Below are positions 8,328 to 14,918 of a stretch of 64,000 nucleotides of DNA, one piece after another. Under the pieces are notes generated by a model. It made no database searches and was not told where the DNA came from. It saw only the letters and a program-made list of their open reading frames with translations. Where the stretch lies: contig JAFSMO010000092.1 of the NCBI GenBank assembly GCA_017447865.1, positions 62,001 to 126,000 on the forward strand. Direction: 5' to 3'. Position 1 is the stretch's first letter. Every line of letters begins with the position of its first letter. The stretch comes from Thermoguttaceae bacterium (GTDB taxonomy: Bacteria > Planctomycetota > Planctomycetia > Pirellulales > Thermoguttaceae). Made by a program: the position numbers and the translations under genes.

Positions 8328-9145
8328 TGAACATCAACCCGAACGACATTTCGACCATCGAAACCATCGTGCGTACCATCGCGGGTGAAGTTCAGCGCGC
8401 GCGTGGTTCCGCCCCCATTTTCGCCGGTGGGAAAACGTTCGAAAAGCGGGTTTCCGTCCCCGTTTCCGCGGCGGGTCCGGTTCCGGTTCCAGTTCAGGCC
8501 CAAGCTCCGGCACAAACCGCCCCAACTCCAGCACCGGGAAAGAAACTCCGGCCGGAAGACCTCCTGCTCGACAAACAGGTCGTCACGCTTCGCGACGTGG
8601 AGCACCTTCCGCGGGCCGTGAAGAAGCTGATCGTTCCGCAAACCGCGCTCCTTACGCCGTCCGCCCGGGACGAGCTTTCCGAGCAGAATATCCGGTTGGC
8701 CCGCTATTCAGCCGAGGCGATCGCGGAGCTTTCCGAAGCGCCAGCCTCCAATGCGCAGGCGCAGGCGAATCGCGTCCGCATGGGGTCGATCGAGGTTTAC
8801 GCGGTCTTCACGCCGTACAATCCCGAGTCGCTTTTTCCGCTCTGGACCCGCTGCGGCTGGCACCCGAACATGCGCTCGGGCTTCATCTGCTTCGACCGAA
8901 CGCGTGAATCGATGGCCAAAAACCAGACGCTGAACGTTTTGTTCACCTCGAAAGTCGATGAGGCGCTGGTGAAGCTGAACCGCGAGCCGAAAATCAGCGC
9001 GATTTCGTCCACCAGCCCGGAACGGCTCGTGAAGCAGTGGAAAGACTTTTCCTCGGTGAACACGCTGGTCGTGAACCCCTCCGAGATCGGGATCTACCTG
9101 GCCGGCCAGATCGTGATGCGCGCCGCGGAACTGTACTACCTGTAA
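8327..9145 (+). CDS. Unknown BMC-associated protein with encapsulation-like N-terminus
   Basis: A 272-residue protein with no function I can name. Residues 1-25 (MNINPNDISTIETIVRTIAG onward) form an amphipathic helix very like the start of the aldehyde dehydrogenase. A long Pro/Ala/Val-rich linker follows (about 45-70). A segment with TPSARDELSEQNIRLAR (about 108-124) recalls short motifs in other BMC accessory proteins. The C-terminal 120-residue globular domain starts near RMGSIEVYAVF and contains HPNMRSGFICFDRTRE. The helix-linker-domain layout and position between two BMC-P genes, with a TGATG overlap, make a lumen cargo or shell-cargo organiser the best guess. No catalytic motif is evident. 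Confidence 0.75.
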   Translation: MNINPNDISTIETIVRTIAGEVQRARGSAPIFAGGKTFEKRVSVPVSAAGPVPVPVQAQAPAQTAPTPAPGKKLRPEDLLLDKQVVTLRDVEHLPRAVKKLIVPQTALLTPSARDELSEQNIRLARYSAEAIAELSEAPASNAQAQANRVRMGSIEVYAVFTPYNPESLFPLWTRCGWHPNMRSGFICFDRTRESMAKNQTLNVLFTSKVDEALVKLNREPKISAISSTSPERLVKQWKDFSSVNTLVVNPSEIGIYLAGQIVMRAAELYYL

Positions 9146-9182
9146 ACCGGCCCCAAAAACGTTTTTTGGTTTTGAAATTTTC

Positions 9183-9497
9183 ATGAAACTCGCGAAAGTC
9201 ATCGGCTCCGTCACCCTCGCCAAAGCGCACCCGACCATGCTCGGTGCGGCGTTCAAACTCGCCGTTCCGCTGAAAGAGGAGGATTTGGCGGAAATCGAGG
9301 AACTCACCTTAAGCGAGCACCCGGGAAATTCCGAAATAACCAGTGAAGAATTCGTCATTTACGACGTCATGGGCGCGGCAGAAGGCCAGTACGTGGGAGT
9401 CTGCGAGGGGCGCGAGGCCGTGAATCCCTTCTACCCGGACCACAAACCGGTCGATGCGTACTGCGCGTTGATTTTAGACAAAATTTACTTAAAATAA
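9183..9497 (+). CDS. BMC-P pentameric shell protein 3 (EutN/CcmL family)
   Basis: A 104-residue EutN/CcmL domain starting MKLAKVIGSVTLAKAHP. It has a 20-residue insert rich in Glu and Leu (about 33-56) before EEFVIYDVMGAAEGQYVGVCEGREA, and the closing DAYCALILDKI. The insert sets it apart from the other two pentamer proteins. Having three different BMC-P genes is a recognised feature of PVM-type loci. The aldolase gene starts 32 bases downstream. Confidence 0.9.
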   Translation: MKLAKVIGSVTLAKAHPTMLGAAFKLAVPLKEEDLAEIEELTLSEHPGNSEITSEEFVIYDVMGAAEGQYVGVCEGREAVNPFYPDHKPVDAYCALILDKIYLK

Positions 9498-9528
9498 AAC
9501 TTTTTAATCAGCTTAAAGGAATCAACTC

Positions 9529-10356
9529 ATGCGGAATATTTACCAGGTCAAACAGGACATTTGCGCGATTGGCGATCGCCTGTACAAACGCGGCTACGCG
9601 GCCGGAAACGATGGAAACATCAGTTTCAGAATCAGTGAAAATGAAGTGGTCTGCACGCCGACCATGATTTCCAAGGGGTTCATGACCCCCGACGACCTCT
9701 GCATGGTTGACATGAACGGGAAGCAGCTCGCCGGAAAACGCAAGGCAACGAGCGAGATCCGTCTCCACCTGACGATCATGAAAGAGCGTCCGGAAGTCAA
9801 ATCGGTCGTTCACTGCCATCCGCCGTTTGCCACCGCGTTTGGAATCGCTCGTGAGCCGATCCCGCCGTGCGGTCTGCCGGAAATCGAGATCCACCTCGGT
9901 GAAGTCCCGATCGCGAAATACGCCATCCCAGGCGGGCAGGAATTCGCCGACACGGTGCTCCAGTTCGTTCACAAAACGAAGGTCGTGGTCCTGGCCAACC
10001 ACGGGACCGTGAGCTGGGGCGAAACTCCCGAGCAGGCGTACTGGTACACCGAAATGCTGGACGCGTACTGCCACATGCTGATCCTTGCGAAGCAGATCGG
10101 CCACGTCGGCTACTTCACCAAGTCGGAGGAAGAAGAACTCCTCGCGCTGAAGAAAAAGTGGGGGATCGACGATCCGCGCTTCGAGATGAAGGACTGCGAC
10201 ATTTGCTCGAACGACGTCTTCCGCGACAGTTGGAAGGAAGCCGGTCTGGCCCACCGCGGCTTTAACCCTCCGTCCTTCAAAGACGAGAAAAAGGACGATT
10301 CGGAGGCCCTCATCGCCGAGATCACGAAGCGGGTGATGGACGCGCTGAAGAAGTAA
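9529..10356 (+). CDS. Class II (FucA-like) aldolase with C-terminal encapsulation peptide
   Basis: A 275-residue zinc aldolase of the AraD/FucA family. It should cleave L-fuculose- or L-rhamnulose-1-phosphate to DHAP and L-lactaldehyde. Phosphate-binding GNDGNIS (about 26-32), the catalytic Glu76 in ATSEI, zinc ligands His95 and His97 (HCHPP) and His158 (ANHG) are all visible. The usual fold ends near residue 225. Beyond it is a charged linker (DEKKDD) and a final amphipathic helix, SEALIAEITKRVMDALKK, a probable encapsulation peptide as described for PVM aldolases. It is the last gene of the operon, before a MITE-like element. SD is AAAGGA. Confidence 0.92.
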   Translation: MRNIYQVKQDICAIGDRLYKRGYAAGNDGNISFRISENEVVCTPTMISKGFMTPDDLCMVDMNGKQLAGKRKATSEIRLHLTIMKERPEVKSVVHCHPPFATAFGIAREPIPPCGLPEIEIHLGEVPIAKYAIPGGQEFADTVLQFVHKTKVVVLANHGTVSWGETPEQAYWYTEMLDAYCHMLILAKQIGHVGYFTKSEEEELLALKKKWGIDDPRFEMKDCDICSNDVFRDSWKEAGLAHRGFNPPSFKDEKKDDSEALIAEITKRVMDALKK

Positions 10357-10379
10357 AAGAAAAACCGCGAATTCAATTC

Positions 10380-10661
10380 TTAAAAAGTTTTTGAAAGAGG
10401 GGGTCCCGGGGGAGGAACAATTTTCAAAATGTTCCTCCCTCCGCGGCGGCTCACTCTTAACGGGTAGTTTTTTCCTCCCGAAGGGTGGAAAAACGCGGCG
10501 TTTAGCCAAAAATCCAGTCCTTAGGTCTTTCAGGTAAACCCCCTCGCTTTTTCACCCTGCGGGAGAAAAAGTCTCGCCAGCGAAAACTTTCAGCCCCGCG
10601 GAGGGAGGAACATTTTGAAAATTGTTCCTCCCCCGGGTCCCCCTCCTCAAAAACTTTTTAA
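10380..10661. mobile_element. MITE-like palindromic element, copy 1
   Basis: A 282-bp element bounded by near-identical terminal inverted repeats of about 66 bases. Each starts TTAAAAAGTTTTTGA, contains the sub-palindrome GGAGGAACA...TGTTCCTCC and ends at CCGCGG. The centre contains a second inverted pair around CCTCCCGAAGGGTGG / CACCCTGCGGGAG. There is no open reading frame of note. It lies between the convergent aldolase and SGNH genes. Copy 2 at 13.56 kb has the same structure. Confidence 0.8.
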
Positions 10662-10699
10662 TATCTAATATTTTTATTAATATTCAGTTTTCTAATCCA

Positions 10700-12073
10700 T
10701 TACTTCACCCGCTTGATCTCATACTCATGCGCCTTCGGCTGGGCGGCTTTCTTCATTTCCGCCGTCAGTTCGGCCACTTTCTGCTGCGTCTCGCCACGGG
10801 TCGGCCAGTTCTGGATGTAACCGGGGACTTTCGTCTCGAAGTAGCCCGTGCTCGTCGAGAGTTTCTCGTCGTAGTATTTCAGCACCGCGTCCAAATCGTC
10901 CGGGTTCACCCACCGGCGCAAGTACCAGCGCACGGCCGCGTAGTTGCGCAGGATCACCTCTTCACTGCGGCGCTGATCACCGATTTTCCGGACTTCCTGC
11001 GCCTGCTGGAACTGCGGCGTTTTCTCGTTCATCGCGAGATTCACGCCCGAGGCAAGTTCTTCCGCCGTGAACGTCCCGACCGCCTGACCGTCAATTTTCA
11101 GCTCGTACTCACCCGCCTCCAAACCTTTCACGGCAAAAAGCTCCTGGTTCAGGTCCTGCACGATCGGAAGCTCCTCCAGCACCGGGTACGCAGCCGGGTC
11201 GATCGGGAACGGAAGCGCTTTTTCCAAAACCGTCGCGGTGAGCGTTCCGTCCTCGGCCTTCTTCACGTTCGTGACCTCAGCATTTTCAGCCTTCACGACT
11301 GCCGCGCCGTCCAGCACGACGTCCGAAACGACCGCCGGCGCGCCCTGCTCCTTCAGGAAAAGCCACGCCATCATGAGGTGGCCTGGAGCGCCCGGATGCA
11401 CGCGGTCCGGCCCGACGATCGTGTAGCGCGGATCGTTTTTCTGCATTTTGGCGTTGAAAGCGGTCATCGGCGCGTGGAAATCCACGACCTCCACGGTCCC
11501 TTCGGCCTTTTTCGCGGCGATTTCCGCGGCCTGTTTTTTCACGATTTCGGCCAGGATCCCCAGCCCGTCGTTGCACCCCGGATTATTATTGTTCCGGTCA
11601 TTGATTCCCGTGTGATCGAAAATCGACGGCGTGATGAAGATGAAGCGCGGATCCAGCTTTTCCTGAAGCATCCCGGTGAGCTTTTCCAGGTTGCGCTCGT
11701 AGTTTTCGATCGCGCGTTTCTGGCCCTGAAGCTGGCCTTCCGAGGGATTTTCCGCGTAGTTTCCGCGCCCCACGTCGTTCATGCCGAACATCAGGGCGAC
11801 GACGTCGGGATTCTGCGAGAAAACGTCCTCCTCGATGCGCGTCATGGCTCCGCCGGCCGTATCACCTGCGACGCCCGCGTTAAAGAACTGAATGTTCGCA
11901 GCCGGGAAACGCGTGACGTAGTAGTCGCAAATCATGTAGTGAAAACGCCCGCCGTGCGTAATACTGTCGCCGTAAAAGCAGACTTTCTGACCGTCTTTGA
12001 AGACCTCGGCCGAGGCGCTGAGGGTAAAAGCGAGAAACAGAAAGAAAAGGAGGGAAAAAAGGAAACGTTTCAT
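10700..12073 (-). CDS. Secreted SGNH/GDSL hydrolase
   Basis: A 457-residue exported esterase-type protein. I chose the ATG at 12073 because it gives a clear signal peptide (MKRFLFSLLFFLFLAFTLSA) and follows AAAGGA; a longer in-frame extension to 12142 lies across the promoter. SGNH blocks are present: GDSITHGG with the nucleophile Ser37, NAGVAGDT (Gly block), GMNDV (Asn block) and DRVHPGAPGH (Asp/His block). The C-terminal 200 residues add a beta-rich region and a helical tail. Family members deacetylate polysaccharides or hydrolyse carbohydrate and lipid esters; the substrate here is unknown. Confidence 0.88.
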   Translation of the reverse strand: MKRFLFSLLFFLFLAFTLSASAEVFKDGQKVCFYGDSITHGGRFHYMICDYYVTRFPAANIQFFNAGVAGDTAGGAMTRIEEDVFSQNPDVVALMFGMNDVGRGNYAENPSEGQLQGQKRAIENYERNLEKLTGMLQEKLDPRFIFITPSIFDHTGINDRNNNNPGCNDGLGILAEIVKKQAAEIAAKKAEGTVEVVDFHAPMTAFNAKMQKNDPRYTIVGPDRVHPGAPGHLMMAWLFLKEQGAPAVVSDVVLDGAAVVKAENAEVTNVKKAEDGTLTATVLEKALPFPIDPAAYPVLEELPIVQDLNQELFAVKGLEAGEYELKIDGQAVGTFTAEELASGVNLAMNEKTPQFQQAQEVRKIGDQRRSEEVILRNYAAVRWYLRRWVNPDDLDAVLKYYDEKLSTSTGYFETKVPGYIQNWPTRGETQQKVAELTAEMKKAAQPKAHEYEIKRVK

Positions 12074-12143
12074 GGAAGGTCCTTTCGGGAAATGAACGAG
12101 TGAAGCCTTGAACGGAAGCGGTCCTCCCCGCTCCGTTTTCAAT

Positions 12144-12171
12144 ATTTTATCAAAAGGGCCGGAAAAATCAA
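12144..12171 (-). promoter_or_regulatory. Promoter of the SGNH hydrolase gene
   Basis: On the minus strand, TTGATT (12171-12166), a 16-base spacer and TAAAAT (12149-12144) lie about 70 bases before the chosen ATG. The 16-base spacer is the same as in several other promoters in this window. Confidence 0.6.
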
Positions 12172-12335
12172 GAGAATCGGTCCGGGTAAAAGAAAAAAAT
12201 CCCGTTTTTTCGTCTTTTTCTTGAGGGGGGGCTTTACTTCCGGCGGTTTTTGGGGAAAATTAAAATCGGAAGGGACGCGAAAACTCCGTCCACCCGCCGC
12301 CAGTTTAATTCAACCTTTGATCGGAACGCCTCATC

Positions 12336-13553
12336 ATGCCTCAAATTCAATCCGCCCCTCGCGGCCTGCGCCTGCACATCGGCATTTTCGGACGCCGAAA
12401 CGCCGGTAAATCGTCCCTTTTGAACGGGATCACCGCCCAGAACGTTTCCATCGTTTCCGACGTGGCGGGAACCACCACCGACCCGGTCGAGAAGCCGATG
12501 GAACTCCTGCCGCTCGGGCCGGTCCTCTTCATCGATACGGCCGGGATCGATGACGTAGGCGCTCTCGGCGTGGAACGCGCAAACCGGGCCCGGCTCGTTT
12601 TTGATCGCACGGAACTCGCGATCCTCGTGCTCGGCGAGAATGAATGGACCCCGTTCGAGGACGAGATCCGCGAGGAATTCGCCCGCCGAAACGTTCCGGT
12701 CCTGGTCGTTTTCAATAAAACCGACCTGCACGCACCCGCCCCTGCGCTCGTTCAGCGGGTCCAGGAAGAGTTTCACCTTCCGACCGTCTTCGTTTCGGCC
12801 AAAAACCACACGGGTTTCGCAGAGCTGAAGGAGCAGATCCTCATCGCCGTCCCCGAGGAGTGGCTCGCGTCGCAGACGATCGTCGCCGACCTGCTGGCCC
12901 CGGGAAGCGTGGTGGTCCTGGTCGTTCCGATCGATAAAGAGGCACCGAAAGGGCGGCTGATCCTCCCACAGGTGCAGGTTTTACGCGAGCTTCTGGATTT
13001 CGGGATGCGCGTGATGGTGACGCGGGACGTGGAACTGGCCGCGGCACTTGACGCGCTGAAGGAACCGCCGGCACTCGTCATCACCGACTCGCAGGCGTTT
13101 CGGCGCGTGAGCGAGATCGTGCCCGAGACGGTTCCGCTGACCGGGTTTTCGGTCCTTTTCGCCCGATTCAAAGGGGACTTTCAGACGCTGATCGCCGGGA
13201 CGCGCGCCGTGGCGGACCTGAAGCCGGGCGACCGCATCCTCGTGGCGGAATCGTGCTCGCACCACCCCATCGGCGAGGACATTGGGCGGGTGAAGATCCC
13301 GAACTGGCTCCGGCAGAAAGTCGGCGGCGAGCTGGAATTCACGCACGTTCAGGGAAACGACTTTCCCGCGGACCTGACGCCGTACCGGCTCGTGATCCAG
13401 TGCGGTGGGTGCATGACGAACCGTCGGGCGATCCTTTCTCGCATCATGCGGGCCCGGGAGCAAGGCGTTCCGATCACGAATTACGGGCTGATCATCGCGT
13501 GGATGATGGGGATTTTTGAAAGGGCGATCCAAATAGTAGAAACAAAAATTTAA
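12336..13553 (+). CDS. hydF: [FeFe]-hydrogenase maturation GTPase HydF
   Basis: A 405-residue GTPase and scaffold that carries the 2Fe subcluster of the H-cluster from HydE/HydG to apo-hydrogenase HydA. The N-terminal G domain has the P-loop GRRNAGKSS (about 19-27), DTAG and NKTD. The middle dimerisation domain includes LLAPGSVVVLVVPIDKEAPK. The C-terminal [4Fe-4S] domain shows ESCSHHPIGEDIGRVKIP and CGGC, the cluster ligands of known HydF proteins. Hydrogenase and HydE/HydG are not in the window. The gene sits alone between two copies of a MITE-like element, so its regulation is unclear. Confidence 0.95.
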   Translation: MPQIQSAPRGLRLHIGIFGRRNAGKSSLLNGITAQNVSIVSDVAGTTTDPVEKPMELLPLGPVLFIDTAGIDDVGALGVERANRARLVFDRTELAILVLGENEWTPFEDEIREEFARRNVPVLVVFNKTDLHAPAPALVQRVQEEFHLPTVFVSAKNHTGFAELKEQILIAVPEEWLASQTIVADLLAPGSVVVLVVPIDKEAPKGRLILPQVQVLRELLDFGMRVMVTRDVELAAALDALKEPPALVITDSQAFRRVSEIVPETVPLTGFSVLFARFKGDFQTLIAGTRAVADLKPGDRILVAESCSHHPIGEDIGRVKIPNWLRQKVGGELEFTHVQGNDFPADLTPYRLVIQCGGCMTNRRAILSRIMRAREQGVPITNYGLIIAWMMGIFERAIQIVETKI

Positions 13554-13558
13554 AAATA

Positions 13559-13837
13559 TTAAAAAGTTTTTGAAAGAGGGGGTCCGGGGGAGGAGCAATT
13601 TTCAAAATGCTCCTCCCTCCGCGGCGGCACACTCTTAACGGGTAGTTTTTTCCTCCCGCAGGGTGGAAAAACGCGGCGTTTAGCCGAAAATCCAGTCCTT
13701 AGGTCTTTCGGGTAAACCCCTCGATTTTTCACCCTTCGGGAGAAAAAGACTCCCCCGCGGAGAGTTTTGACCTCGTGGCGGGAGGAACATTTTGAAAATT
13801 GTTCCTCCCCCAGACCCCCTCCTCAAAAACTTTTTAA
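13559..13837. mobile_element. MITE-like palindromic element, copy 2
   Basis: A 279-bp copy of the element at 10.38 kb. It has the same TTAAAAAGTTTTTGA ends, the same GGAG(G/A)CAATTTTCAAAAT-type arm and a closely matching centre (cggcgtttagcc..aaatccagtccttaggtcttt). It begins five bases after the hydF stop. It contributes a false N-terminal extension to the reading frame of the next gene. Confidence 0.8.
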
Positions 13838-13874
13838 TACCAGATTAATTCACATTTTATTATCATTCAAACTC

Positions 13875-14735
13875 ATGAAACTCACCTCATGCCAAACCCC
13901 ACGCGGCCCCCGAGCCGCGGCAATCGTTCAGGACGGGCAGGCTCTCGTCGTTTTTGACTGCACCATGAAAGAGCTTTTCCAGCAGGAAAACTGGCTGAAA
14001 TACGCGAAGGATTTCGTCGCGGAAACGCTCGCAGACCGGCGTCCGCCCTGCATCGTTCCGATCAGCGACGCGGAGATTTTGCCAATCGTTCCGGACCCGC
14101 AAAAAATCGCCTGCGTCGGGCTAAACTACGCGGACCACGCCGCCGAAACGGGGGATTCCGTGCCGGACTGCCCGGTCTTTTTCAATAAATTCCCGACCGC
14201 GCTGTGCAAAAGCGGCGACCCGGTCACGCTCCCGGCCGTTTCCAATTTCGTCGATTACGAGGCGGAACTCGTGATCGTCATCGGGAAGAAAGGCCATAAT
14301 ATTCCGAAGGAAACCGCGATGGACTACGTGGCGGGCTACACGTGCGGAAATGACGTTTCGGCCCGGGACTGGCAGATGCGTCCGCCTGCGCGGCAGTGGT
14401 TCCTCGGCAAAACGTTCGACGGTTTCGCCCCGGTCGGTCCGTGGATGGTCACGCCGGACGAGATCCCGGACCCGCAGACGCTCGAAATCGAAATGCGCGT
14501 GAACGGCCAGGTGATGCAGCACTCGAACACGAAGCAGTTCATTTTCAGCGTGCCGACGCTCATTAATTGGGTCTCGCAAGTCTCGACGCTTCTGCCGGGC
14601 GACCTGATTTTCACCGGGACGCCGCCGGGAGTCGGAATCGGAAGAAACCCCAAAATCTGCCTCAAAGACGGCGACGTGTGCGAGGTCGAGATCGAAAAAA
14701 TCGGCGTACTGAGAAACGAATTCCGCGCCGAGTAG
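13875..14735 (+). CDS. Fumarylacetoacetate hydrolase (FAH) family protein
   Basis: A 286-residue cytosolic metalloenzyme of the FAH superfamily, whose members are C-C hydrolases, decarboxylases or isomerases of oxo-acids such as 2,4-diketo-3-deoxy sugar acids. Visible are VGLNYADHAAETG (about 79-91), the metal-ligand segment DYEAELVIVIGKKG, DVSARDWQ, the KTFDGFAPVGPW motif and FTGTPPGVGIG. I chose the ATG at 13875; the longer frame starting at 13767 is only MITE sequence. A role in deoxy-sugar acid breakdown (fucose or rhamnose) would suit the neighbouring BMC but is inference. Confidence 0.9.
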   Translation: MKLTSCQTPRGPRAAAIVQDGQALVVFDCTMKELFQQENWLKYAKDFVAETLADRRPPCIVPISDAEILPIVPDPQKIACVGLNYADHAAETGDSVPDCPVFFNKFPTALCKSGDPVTLPAVSNFVDYEAELVIVIGKKGHNIPKETAMDYVAGYTCGNDVSARDWQMRPPARQWFLGKTFDGFAPVGPWMVTPDEIPDPQTLEIEMRVNGQVMQHSNTKQFIFSVPTLINWVSQVSTLLPGDLIFTGTPPGVGIGRNPKICLKDGDVCEVEIEKIGVLRNEFRAE

Positions 14736-14753
14736 AACCTTTTTCTTTAAATT

Positions 14754-14794
14754 AAAACGGGGACGACACTTCAAACGCCGTCCCCGTTTTTGTT
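14754..14794 (+). terminator. Rho-independent terminator
   Basis: A perfect 12-base-pair stem (AAAACGGGGACG / CGTCCCCGTTTT) with a 13-base loop and a T-rich tail begins 18 bases after the FAH-protein stop. The GGGGACG...CGTCCCC stem matches a family of short hairpins elsewhere in the window (43.63, 44.67, 51.18 kb). Confidence 0.75.
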
Positions 14795-14811
14795 TTCGCA
14801 TGAGACAGACT

Positions 14812-14904
14812 GGCGAGCGGTGGCAGTTATGCCACCGAAAATCCAGTCTCCGGAGTCTGGAAGCGCCGGAACTTACGGGGTCATAACTGACCCCGCTCGC
14901 CAGC
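14812..14904. repeat. GAGCGG short palindromic repeat pair
   Basis: The left half reads GGCGAGCGGTGGCAGTTATG and the right half CATAACTGACCCCGCTCGCC, nearly reverse complements around a centre with tccagtctccggagtctgga. The same GCGAGCGG(GG)TCAGTTATGAC unit is repeated at 51.19-51.32 kb. It ends 14 bases from the convergent synthetase gene. Confidence 0.65.
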
Positions 14905-14918
14905 GCCGTTCCTCCGAA

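Noticed and set aside
13767-13874. N-terminal extension of the FAH-family protein
   Set aside because: These 36 codons are the right end of the MITE-like element. The family fold begins at ATG 13875.
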